This document shows, piece after piece, positions 25,785 through 33,535 of a stretch of 64,000 nt of DNA. Position numbers and translations under genes: made by a program. This stretch comes from Pseudomonas sp. PICF141 (GTDB taxonomy: Bacteria; Pseudomonadota; Gammaproteobacteria; Pseudomonadales; Pseudomonadaceae). Numbering within the stretch: the first letter of the stretch is position 1; every line of letters begins with the position of its first letter. The DNA lies in assembly GCF_002286815.1 (NCBI RefSeq), contig NZ_MUNM01000063.1, forward strand, positions 1 to 64,000, in the 5' to 3' direction. The notes beneath the pieces are model-generated. The model saw only the letters and a program-made list of their open reading frames with translations. It ran no database searches and was not told the DNA's origin.

Positions 25785-27257
25785 ATGGCTGTTAATGACG
25801 ATCATGCAGGCAGTAAACCGTTGATCGAGAAACGTTCGATCGACTACATCCCGGAAGCGGAGAGACACGGTCGTCTGTTGAGCCAGTTCACCCTGTGGAT
25901 GGGGGCTAACCTGCAAATCACCGCGATTGTCACCGGGGCCCTGGCCGTGGTGTTGGGCGGTGACGTGTTCTGGTCGTTGATCGGTCTGTTGATCGGTCAA
26001 CTGCTCGGCGGTGGCGTAATGGCGCTGCACGCGGCGCAAGGGCCCAAGCTTGGCCTGCCACAGATGATCTCCAGCCGGGTACAGTTTGGCGTGTATGGCG
26101 CGGCCATCCCGATCGTGCTGGTGTGCCTGATGTATCTCGGCTTTACCGCAACCGGCACTGTGCTTTCCGGCCAGGCACTGGGCCAGTTGTTTGGCGTCAG
26201 CGACAGCGTCGGGATTCTTATCTTCGCCAGTGTCATCGTGCTGGTCACGGTGCTCGGTTACCGGGTGATCCACTTCATCGGCCGTGTCGCCAGCGTCATT
26301 GGCGTGATTGCCTTCGTTTACCTGTTCAGTCGCCTGATGAGCCAGACTGACGTTGGCGCACTCCTGCAAATCCGCCACTTCAGCTGGAACAGCTTCCTGC
26401 TCGCAGTGTCGCTTGCGGCGTCCTGGCAGATTGCCTTCGGCCCCTACGTGGCTGACTACTCACGCTACCTGCCGAGCAGCACGTCTTCGGTGAAAACCTT
26501 TTTCGCCGCCGGCGCCGGTTCGGTTATCGGTGCACAGGTAGCAATGATCCTCGGCGTGTTTGCCGCCGCCATGGCCAACGGGCAATTCGCCGGCCACGAA
26601 GTGGCTTACATCGTTGGTTTGAGCGGCAGCGGTGCCACCGCCGCGCTGCTGTACTTCAGCATCGCGTTCGGCAAGGTCACCATTTCCACGCTGAACTCCT
26701 ACGGCAGCTTCATGTGCATTGCGACCATCATCAGCGGTTTCCGGGGTGACTTGCGGGTAACGCGCTTGCAGCGTCTGGTCTTCGTGCTGCTCATCGTCGG
26801 CACTGCGACCCTGATCGCGTTGCTCGGTCAGCACTCGTTCCTCGGTGCGTTCAAGTCCTTCATTCTGTTTTTGCTGGCTTTTTTCACGCCCTGGAGCGCG
26901 ATCAACCTGGTTGACTACTACTGCATCACTCGCGAGCGCTATGACGTGCCGGCGCTGGGTGATCCGAACGGTCGCTACGGCCGTTGGAACCCGCTCGGTA
27001 TCAGCGTCTATGTCTTCGGCGTGCTGGTGCAATTGCCGTTCATCGCTACCAAGTTCTATACCGGTCCGCTGGTGGACGCTCTGGGTGGCGTGGATATTTC
27101 CTGGATCATCGGCCTGGTGCTTCCCGCAGCCCTGTATTACGTGTGCGCGAAAAAATGGCACAGCGCCGTACCCGATCAACTGATCCTGCCGGTCGAGCAG
27201 GACAGCGATGTACAACCTGAAACAAGCAGGGCCGGTCGCGCTGCGGCGCAGGCCTGA
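25785..27257 (+). CDS. hutT: NCS1-family permease, probable urocanate transporter
   Basis: A 490-residue inner-membrane permease with about twelve hydrophobic segments, of the nucleobase:cation symporter-1 (CodB-like cytosine/purine/allantoin) family; conserved pieces include FTLWMGANLQITAIVTGALA near residue 32 and FGPYVADYSRYLPSS near 217. In P. fluorescens SBW25 the permease at this position in the hut operon was reported to take up urocanate (HutTu); here that is carried over by position. AGAGG lies nine bases before the ATG. The C-terminus is a hydrophilic tail. A cytosine or purine substrate is less likely given the neighbours. Confidence 0.88.
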   Translation: MAVNDDHAGSKPLIEKRSIDYIPEAERHGRLLSQFTLWMGANLQITAIVTGALAVVLGGDVFWSLIGLLIGQLLGGGVMALHAAQGPKLGLPQMISSRVQFGVYGAAIPIVLVCLMYLGFTATGTVLSGQALGQLFGVSDSVGILIFASVIVLVTVLGYRVIHFIGRVASVIGVIAFVYLFSRLMSQTDVGALLQIRHFSWNSFLLAVSLAASWQIAFGPYVADYSRYLPSSTSSVKTFFAAGAGSVIGAQVAMILGVFAAAMANGQFAGHEVAYIVGLSGSGATAALLYFSIAFGKVTISTLNSYGSFMCIATIISGFRGDLRVTRLQRLVFVLLIVGTATLIALLGQHSFLGAFKSFILFLLAFFTPWSAINLVDYYCITRERYDVPALGDPNGRYGRWNPLGISVYVFGVLVQLPFIATKFYTGPLVDALGGVDISWIIGLVLPAALYYVCAKKWHSAVPDQLILPVEQDSDVQPETSRAGRAAAQA

Positions 27258-27325
27258 CTGGACGTGGACAGGGCTGGATGCCTCTTGACTGCCGTAAGCC
27301 AACTTATGATTAGGAGCGTCAAACA

Positions 27326-28294
27326 ATGAAATCGAACAAGACCCTGCTGACCACATTGCTTTCAATGGGCCTGTTGGCCAGTGCCGGCGCCACTCAGGCG
27401 GCGGGCTGGTGCGAATCGGGCAAACCGGTGAAATTCGCCGGCCTGAATTGGGAAAGCGGCATGCTGCTGACCGACGTGATGCAAATCGTTCTGGAGAAAG
27501 GCTACGACTGCAAGACCGACAGCCTGCCAGGCAACTCCATCACCATGGAAAACGCCCTGAGCAGCAACGACATCCAGGTGTTTGCCGAAGAGTGGGTCGG
27601 TCGTAGCGAAGTCTGGAACAAGGCCGAGAAGGCCGGCAAGGTTGTCGGTGTCGGCGCTCCGGTGGTTGGCGCGATCGAAGGCTGGTACGTGCCGCGTTAC
27701 GTGATCGAAGGCGATGCCAAGCGCAAGCTGGAGCCAAAAGCCCCAGAGCTGAAAGCGATCGCCGATCTGGGCAAATACGCTGCCGTGTTCAAGGATCAGG
27801 AAGAGCCATCCAAGGGCCGTTTCTACAACTGCCCGGCCGGCTGGACCTGTGAGCTGGACAACAGCGAAATGCTCAAAAGCTACGGTCTGGAAAGCACCTA
27901 CACCAACTTCCGCCCAGGCACTGGCCCGGCGCTGGATGCGGCGGTGCTGTCGAGCTACAAGCGTGGCGAACCGATCCTGTTCTACTACTGGTCGCCAACC
28001 CCGCTGATGGGCCAGGTGGACCTGGTCAAGCTCGAAGAAAAGCCAGGCGTGGACAAGAGCGTGACCATCAAAGTCGGCCTGTCCAAGACCTTCCACGAAC
28101 AGGCCCCGGAACTGGTGGCCGTGCTGGAAAAGGTCAATCTGCCAATCGACCTGCTCAATCAGAACCTCGGGCGCATGGCCAAAGAGCGGATCGAATCGCC
28201 AAAACTGGCCAAGATGTTCTTGAAGGAACATCCTGAAGTCTGGCACGCGTGGGTGAGCGAAGACGCAGCCAAAAAGATCGACGCGGCCTTGTAG
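27326..28294 (+). CDS. hutX: ABC transporter substrate-binding protein, hut-linked
   Basis: A 322-residue periplasmic binding protein of the glycine-betaine/proline (OpuAC) class, with a signal peptide cut after TQAA (about residue 26). The binding half-domains begin VKFAGLNWESGMLLTDVMQI, and the tryptophan-containing FYYWSPTPLMGQVD near residue 222 supplies part of the ligand pocket. A cysteine pair (YNCPAGWTCELD) may form a disulfide. hutW and hutV follow at once, giving a full ABC importer, thought to take up histidine or proline-like substrates. GGAG lies ten bases before the ATG. Confidence 0.92.
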   Translation: MKSNKTLLTTLLSMGLLASAGATQAAGWCESGKPVKFAGLNWESGMLLTDVMQIVLEKGYDCKTDSLPGNSITMENALSSNDIQVFAEEWVGRSEVWNKAEKAGKVVGVGAPVVGAIEGWYVPRYVIEGDAKRKLEPKAPELKAIADLGKYAAVFKDQEEPSKGRFYNCPAGWTCELDNSEMLKSYGLESTYTNFRPGTGPALDAAVLSSYKRGEPILFYYWSPTPLMGQVDLVKLEEKPGVDKSVTIKVGLSKTFHEQAPELVAVLEKVNLPIDLLNQNLGRMAKERIESPKLAKMFLKEHPEVWHAWVSEDAAKKIDAAL

Positions 28295-28365
28295 GTCGAG
28301 TGTCTCCGGCTGTCGGCAACGGCAGTCGGATGCTTGATCGCAACCCTTTGATTGAGAGTCTTTTT

Positions 28366-29217
28366 ATGTTTCCCGAAAGCTTTACTTTTTCCATCGCCGA
28401 CTGGGTCAACAGTTGGGTCGATTCGCTAGTCACTAACTACGGCGATGTGTTCCGCAGCATTTCCGACACCCTGCTGTGGGCCATCGTCAATCTCGAAGGG
28501 CTGCTGCGTGCGGCGCCCTGGTGGCTGATGCTGGCGATCGTGGCGGGCGTTGCCTGGCACGCGACCCGCAAAGTCGTGACCACGTCGGTCATCGTCGGGC
28601 TGCTGTTCCTGGTGGGGGCGGTCGGCCTCTGGGACAAGCTGATGCAGACCCTGGCATTGATGATGGTGGCGACGGTCATCTCGGTGCTGATCGGCATTCC
28701 GCTGGGTATTCTCTCGGCGCGCAGCAATCGCCTGCGTTCGGTGCTGATGCCGCTGCTGGACATCATGCAGACCATGCCGAGCTTCGTGTACCTGATTCCG
28801 GTGCTGATGCTGTTCGGCCTGGGCAAGGTCCCGGCGATTTTCGCCACGGTGATCTACGCTGCGCCGCCGCTGATCCGCCTGACCGATCTGGGTATTCGCC
28901 AGGTTGACGGTGAAGTGATGGAAGCGATCAACGCCTTCGGTGCCAATCGCTGGCAGCAACTGTTTGGCGTGCAACTGCCGCTGGCCCTGCCGAGCATCAT
29001 GGCCGGGATCAACCAGACCACCATGATGGCCCTGTCGATGGTGGTCATCGCCTCGATGATCGGTGCCCGTGGCCTGGGTGAAGATGTGTTGGTGGGGATT
29101 CAGACCCTCAACGTCGGACGTGGGCTTGAGGCCGGTCTGGCGATCGTGATTCTGGCAGTGGTCATCGACCGCATTACTCAGGCGTATGGTCGGCCACGGC
29201 ATGAGGTGAGCAAATGA
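28366..29217 (+). CDS. hutW: ABC transporter permease, hut-linked
   Basis: A 283-residue inner-membrane permease of the ProW/OpuAB type with about six to seven helices and the BPD_transp_1 domain; the coupling loop that contacts the ATPase is EAINAFGANRWQQLFGVQLP (about residues 188–207). The ATG at 28366 is chosen because the upstream open frame overlaps hutX and encodes no sensible extension; GAGAGT precedes it. The stop overlaps the hutV start by four bases. It forms the channel of the HutXWV importer. Confidence 0.92.
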   Translation: MFPESFTFSIADWVNSWVDSLVTNYGDVFRSISDTLLWAIVNLEGLLRAAPWWLMLAIVAGVAWHATRKVVTTSVIVGLLFLVGAVGLWDKLMQTLALMMVATVISVLIGIPLGILSARSNRLRSVLMPLLDIMQTMPSFVYLIPVLMLFGLGKVPAIFATVIYAAPPLIRLTDLGIRQVDGEVMEAINAFGANRWQQLFGVQLPLALPSIMAGINQTTMMALSMVVIASMIGARGLGEDVLVGIQTLNVGRGLEAGLAIVILAVVIDRITQAYGRPRHEVSK

Positions 29218-30044
29218 GCAACGAAGCCATCAGCAAGATTGAAGTCAAAAACGTCTTCAAGATTTTCGGCAACCGATCCAAAGACGCGCTGGAAATGATT
29301 CGCCAGAAAAAGACCAAGGACCAGGTCTTGGCCGAAACCGGTTGTGTCGTCGGCGTGAACGACCTGTCGCTGAGCATCGGTACCGGCGAGATCTTCGTGA
29401 TCATGGGCCTGTCGGGTTCCGGCAAGTCGACCCTGGTGCGCCACTTCAATCGCCTGATCGACCCCACCAGCGGCGTGATCCTGGTAGACGGCGTGGACAT
29501 CCTGCAATACGACATGGAAGCCCTGCGCGAATTTCGTCGGCACAAGATCAGCATGGTGTTCCAGAGCTTCGGCCTGTTGCCGCACAAGACCGTGCTGGAT
29601 AACGTCGCCTACGGCCTGAAGGTGCGTGGCGAAAGCAAGCAGATGTGCGCCGAGCGTGCGTTGCACTGGATCAACACCGTGGGCCTCAAAGGCTACGAAA
29701 ACAAATACCCGCATCAGCTGTCTGGCGGTATGCGCCAGCGTGTGGGCCTGGCTCGCGCCCTGGCGGCGGACACCGACATCATCTTGATGGACGAAGCCTT
29801 CAGCGCCCTCGATCCGCTGATCCGCGCCGAAATGCAGGACCAGTTGCTGGAGCTGCAAAAGACCCTGCACAAGACCATCGTTTTCATCACCCACGACCTG
29901 GACGAGGCCGTGCGCATCGGCAACCGCATCGCGATCCTCAAGGATGGCCGCCTGATTCAGGTCGGCACACCACGAGAGATCCTGCATTCGCCGGCGGATG
30001 AATATGTGGACCGGTTTGTACAGCGGCGGGCGGCGGTGGTTTGA
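29214..30044 (+). CDS. hutV: ABC transporter ATP-binding protein, hut-linked
   Basis: A 276-residue ATPase of the ProV/OpuAA class, the motor of the HutXWV importer. Walker A is GLSGSGKST (about residue 64), the signature is LSGGMRQRVGLARALA, Walker B is IILMDEAFSALD, and the switch histidine is in VFITHDLDEA. The N-terminus carries the ProV-type leader (NVFKIFGNRSKDALEMI). It lacks the two C-terminal CBS domains of full ProV proteins, so osmotic gating of that kind is not expected. The start overlaps hutW; a REP doublet follows. Confidence 0.93.
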   Translation: MSNEAISKIEVKNVFKIFGNRSKDALEMIRQKKTKDQVLAETGCVVGVNDLSLSIGTGEIFVIMGLSGSGKSTLVRHFNRLIDPTSGVILVDGVDILQYDMEALREFRRHKISMVFQSFGLLPHKTVLDNVAYGLKVRGESKQMCAERALHWINTVGLKGYENKYPHQLSGGMRQRVGLARALAADTDIILMDEAFSALDPLIRAEMQDQLLELQKTLHKTIVFITHDLDEAVRIGNRIAILKDGRLIQVGTPREILHSPADEYVDRFVQRRAAVV

Positions 30045-30071
30045 ACTGGATGAAAGTTAAGGGGTGAGAAC

Positions 30072-30174
30072 CCACTGTGGCGAGGGGGCTTGCCCCCGTT
30101 GGGCTGCGCAGCAGCCCCAAAAAAATCTGCGACCGCTGCGCGCTCGAACGGGGGCAAGCCCCCTCGCCACAGGG
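30072..30174. repeat. REP doublet, family D, inside the hut operon
   Basis: Arms TGTGGCGAGGGGGCTTGCCC and complement, with an inner GGGCTGCGCAGCAGCCC palindrome. It fills the gap between hutV and the first hutH-type gene, and is the only copy of this family in the window. Confidence 0.82.
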
Positions 30175-30209
30175 TTTCACAGGTCAACATAATTCGCATG
30201 AGGCTCCAG

Positions 30210-31733
30210 ATGTCCCAGGCTGAAAAAATCGTTATCGCCGACGCCCCGTTGCGTTGGCAGGATGTGGTTGCCGTCGCTCGCCATGGCGCACAGCTTGAGC
30301 TGTCACCACAGGTCTGGGCGCGGATCGAAAATGCCCAGGCGATCGTCCAGCGCATCGTCGCCAGCGGCGAGCGTGCCTATGGCGTCAATACCGGTCTGGG
30401 CGCCCTGTGCAACGTCTCGCTCAAGGACGAACAACTCAGCCAGTTGTCGCGCAATACCTTGCTCAGTCACGCCTGTGGCGTTGGCGCGCCGTTGGCCAAT
30501 GAACAGACCCGCGCAATCATGTGCGCCGCCATCGTCAATTACAGCCAGGGCAAATCCGGCATTCATCGCCGGGTGGTCGAAGCGCTGTTGGCGCTGCTCA
30601 ATCGCGGCATCACCCCGCAAGTGCCGTCCCAGGGCTCGGTGGGCTACCTGACCCACATGGCCCACGTCGGGATCGCGCTGCTGGGTGTCGGCGATGTCAG
30701 TTATCGCGGGCAGATTGTCTCGGCGCAGCAAGCCCTGGCCGAAGAAGGTCTGCAGCCGGTGCAACTGGGCGCTAAAGATGGCTTGTGCCTGGTCAACGGC
30801 ACGCCCTGCATGACCGGTCTCAGTTGTCTGGCACTTGCCGATGCGACGCGTCTGGTGCAGTGGGCCGATGTGATCGGTGCCATGAGCTTCGAAGCCCAGC
30901 GTGGCCAGATTGCCGCGTTCGACGCCGAGATCATCGCGCTCAAGCCTCATCCAGGCATGCAGCAGGTCGGCATCAACCTGCGGGCGTTGCTCGATGGCAG
31001 TGAAGTGATTGCCGGCAGCAAGGGCATTCGCACTCAAGATGCGCTGAGCATCCGCTCGATCCCGCAAGTCCACGGCGCGGCGCGCGATCAACTTGAGCAC
31101 GCGAAACAGCAGATCGAAACCGAACTCAACTCGGTCACCGACAACCCGATGCTGCTGGGCACGCCGGACAACTTCCGCGTGATGTCCCAGGCCAACCCGC
31201 ATGGCCAGTCAGTGGCATTGGCGGCGGATTTGCTGGCGATCGCCATGGCCGAAATCGGCTCCATCGCCGAGCGTCGGCTGGACCGCTTGATCAACCCGCA
31301 CGTCAGCGGTCTGCCGGCGTTTCTGGTGGCCAATCCCGGGGTGAATTCCGGGATGATGATCGTCCAGTACGTTGCCGCGTCCCTGTGTGCGGAAAACCGT
31401 CAACTGGCGCAACCGGCGGTGCTCGACAACTACGTGACTTCCGGCTTGCAGGAAGACCACTTGAGCATGGGCACCCATGCGGCGCTGAAGCTGCATCGCG
31501 CGTTGGAAAACTGCACGCAGATCCTCGCCATTGAATATTTGCTGGCGTCCCAGGCTTTTGAATTCTTGAAAGAGCAACGTTTTGGTACTGGCACCGATAC
31601 CGCATGGCGCCTGCTGCGTGAGCGGGTTCCGGCCTACGACCAGGACCGCTGGCTGGCACCGGACATTGCTGCCGCTGCCGGTGTTTTGAAAGACCCGATT
31701 TTGTTGCACAAGGCGTTACCGAACCTGAACTGA
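30210..31733 (+). CDS. hutH1: Histidine ammonia-lyase paralogue lacking the MIO tripeptide (HutH1)
   Basis: A 507-residue member of the aromatic amino-acid lyase family. The ATG at 30210 has GAGG six bases before it. The fold is complete and colinear with HutH2, including AYGVNTGLG, LSHACGVG and LVNGTPCMT. The Ala-Ser-Gly that cyclises into the MIO cofactor is missing: the sequence is GSVGYLTHMAHV (G142–V153) where HutH2 has GSVGASGDLAPLAHMS, a clean three-residue gap with no frameshift. Two more active-site residues differ: the catalytic Tyr is Leu279 and the Phe is Pro330, while Arg282 and the QEDH glutamate remain. It is therefore unlikely to deaminate histidine by the MIO route. It may be a regulatory or structural partner of HutH2, or have another activity. 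Confidence 0.85.
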   Translation: MSQAEKIVIADAPLRWQDVVAVARHGAQLELSPQVWARIENAQAIVQRIVASGERAYGVNTGLGALCNVSLKDEQLSQLSRNTLLSHACGVGAPLANEQTRAIMCAAIVNYSQGKSGIHRRVVEALLALLNRGITPQVPSQGSVGYLTHMAHVGIALLGVGDVSYRGQIVSAQQALAEEGLQPVQLGAKDGLCLVNGTPCMTGLSCLALADATRLVQWADVIGAMSFEAQRGQIAAFDAEIIALKPHPGMQQVGINLRALLDGSEVIAGSKGIRTQDALSIRSIPQVHGAARDQLEHAKQQIETELNSVTDNPMLLGTPDNFRVMSQANPHGQSVALAADLLAIAMAEIGSIAERRLDRLINPHVSGLPAFLVANPGVNSGMMIVQYVAASLCAENRQLAQPAVLDNYVTSGLQEDHLSMGTHAALKLHRALENCTQILAIEYLLASQAFEFLKEQRFGTGTDTAWRLLRERVPAYDQDRWLAPDIAAAAGVLKDPILLHKALPNLN

Positions 31734-31822
31734 TTTCTACATAAGCCAGCGTGCCAAGGCGCCATCCGCCCAAAAGGCGGAAAGCGACGGACAACGGATA
31801 TTTCCGGAGCGTGTGGCTAGTT

Positions 31823-31830
31823 AATAACAA
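31823..31830 (+). promoter_or_regulatory. Possible Hfq/Crc CA motif in the hutH2 leader
   Basis: AATAACAA matches the AANAANAA catabolite-activity motif bound by Hfq with Crc. It lies ten bases before the AGGAG ribosome site of hutH2. Catabolite repression of hut genes by Crc is known in Pseudomonas; that this short motif is used is inferred. Confidence 0.4.
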
Positions 31831-31850
31831 ACTCTCAAAAGGAGCACAAA

Positions 31851-33383
31851 ATGACTGCGCTTAACCTGATCCCCGGCCAACTGAGCCTTGCCCAACTGCG
31901 TGATGTTTATCAGCAACCGGTCAAAATCACCCTCGACCAAAGCGCTGCGGCGCAAATCGAAGCCAGCGTTGCCTGCGTGGAACAGATCCTCGCCGAGAAC
32001 CGCACCGCTTATGGCATCAACACCGGTTTCGGCCTGCTGGCTTCGACCCGCATCGCCAGCGAAGATCTGGAAAACCTCCAGCGTTCGCTCGTTTTGTCCC
32101 ACGCCGCCGGTGTCGGCGAGCCGATCAGCGACGCACTGGTGCGACTGGTCATGGTGCTCAAGGTCAACAGCCTGAGCCGTGGTTTCTCCGGCATTCGTCG
32201 CGTGGTGATCGACGCGCTGATCGCACTGATCAACGCCGAGGTGTACCCGCACATTCCATTGAAAGGTTCGGTCGGTGCCTCCGGCGATTTGGCGCCATTG
32301 GCCCACATGTCGCTGGTGCTGCTGGGTGAAGGCAAGGCGCGCTACAAAGGCGAGTGGCTGCCCGCCACCGAAGCGCTGAAAGTTGCCGGCCTGACCCCGC
32401 TGACCCTGGCTGCCAAAGAAGGTCTGGCACTGCTCAACGGTACTCAAGTGTCCACCGCTTACGCTCTGCGTGGCTTGTTTGAAGGCGAAGACCTGTTCGC
32501 CGGTGCCGTGGCGCTGGGTGCCCTGACCGTCGAAGCGGTACTGGGCTCGCGCTCGCCGTTCGACGCCCGCATTCACGCCGCTCGTGGCCAGAAAGGCCAG
32601 ATCGATGCCGCTGCCGCTTATCGCGATCTGCTGGGCGAGCGCAGCGAAGTGTCCGACTCGCACCAGAACTGCGAAAAGGTCCAGGACCCGTACTCCCTGC
32701 GCTGCCAGCCGCAAGTCATGGGCGCCTGCCTGACCCAGTTCCGCCAGGCTGCCGAAGTATTGGCCATCGAAGCCAACGCCGTTTCCGACAACCCGCTGGT
32801 GTTCGCCGCTGAAGGTGACGTTATCTCTGGCGGTAACTTCCACGCCGAGCCGGTGGCCATGGCCGCCGACAACATGGCCCTGGCCATCGCCGAAATCGGT
32901 TCCCTGAGCGAGCGCCGCATCTCGCTGATGATGGACAAGCACATGTCGCAACTGCCGCCATTCCTGGTGGCCAATGGCGGCGTGAACTCCGGCTTCATGA
33001 TCGCCCAGGTAACCGCGGCGGCATTGGCCAGCGAGAACAAGGCGCTGTCTCATCCGCATTCGGTGGACAGTCTGCCAACTTCCGCCAACCAGGAAGACCA
33101 CGTGTCCATGGCGCCTGCTGCCGGCAAGCGCCTGTGGGAAATGGCGGAAAACACGCGCGGGGTTCTGGCGGTCGAGTGGCTCGCCGCGGCCCAAGGGCTG
33201 GATCTGCGCGAAGGTCTGAAGACCTCGCCGAAACTGGAAAAGGTCCGCGCCATCTTGCGTGCCGAAGTGCCGTTCTATGAGAAGGACCGCTTCTTTGCAC
33301 CGGACATCAATGCGGCGAGCGAGTTGTTGGCGACGCGTTGCCTGAGCGATCTGGTGACGGCGAAGTTGCTGCCTAGCCTGTAA
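31851..33383 (+). CDS. hutH2: Histidine ammonia-lyase (histidase)
   Basis: A 510-residue cytoplasmic tetramer that eliminates ammonia from L-histidine to give trans-urocanate, first step of the pathway. The MIO-forming Ala143-Ser144-Gly145 is intact in GSVGASGDLAPLAHMS. Other active-site residues are present: the Tyr of AYGINTG, His in LSHAAGVG, Asn in LLNGTQ, Tyr281 and Arg284 in DPYSLRCQ, Phe330 in GGNFHAEP, and Glu in QEDH. AAAGGAG precedes the ATG. It is the functional histidase of this locus; the first copy, 117 bases upstream, is not expected to be one. Confidence 0.97.
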   Translation: MTALNLIPGQLSLAQLRDVYQQPVKITLDQSAAAQIEASVACVEQILAENRTAYGINTGFGLLASTRIASEDLENLQRSLVLSHAAGVGEPISDALVRLVMVLKVNSLSRGFSGIRRVVIDALIALINAEVYPHIPLKGSVGASGDLAPLAHMSLVLLGEGKARYKGEWLPATEALKVAGLTPLTLAAKEGLALLNGTQVSTAYALRGLFEGEDLFAGAVALGALTVEAVLGSRSPFDARIHAARGQKGQIDAAAAYRDLLGERSEVSDSHQNCEKVQDPYSLRCQPQVMGACLTQFRQAAEVLAIEANAVSDNPLVFAAEGDVISGGNFHAEPVAMAADNMALAIAEIGSLSERRISLMMDKHMSQLPPFLVANGGVNSGFMIAQVTAAALASENKALSHPHSVDSLPTSANQEDHVSMAPAAGKRLWEMAENTRGVLAVEWLAAAQGLDLREGLKTSPKLEKVRAILRAEVPFYEKDRFFAPDINAASELLATRCLSDLVTAKLLPSL

Positions 33384-33399
33384 CGACTCCTTCTCTGAT

Positions 33400-33504
33400 G
33401 ATCGTTCCCACGCCTCCGCGTGGGAATGCCTCTTGGGACGCTCCGCGTCCAGTGACGCAGAGCGTCACGGGGCTGCATTCCCACGTAGAGCGTGGGAACG
33501 ATCA
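33400..33504. repeat. REP doublet, family B, inside the hut operon
   Basis: Arms ATCGTTCCCACGC and complement with an inner GACGC…GCGTC palindrome, between hutH2 and the amino-acid permease gene. Confidence 0.85.
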
Positions 33505-33535
33505 GGTCGCCAATAAAAATAATTAGGGACGAGCA

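Noticed and set aside
23778..26378. 866-codon open frame on the minus strand across hutU
   Set aside because: It is the antisense of hutU and part of the NCS1 permease gene; long antisense frames are common in GC-rich Pseudomonas genes, and its composition (His/Val/Gln-rich) matches no family.
30090..30209. N-terminal extension of HutH1 to an upstream ATG
   Set aside because: It runs through the family-D REP element and has no ribosome site; GAGG lies before the ATG at 30210.
30633..30660. Sequencing error or frameshift as the cause of the missing MIO tripeptide
   Set aside because: The frame stays open and colinear with HutH2 on both sides, and two further active-site residues are also changed, so a nine-base loss by error is not needed to explain it.
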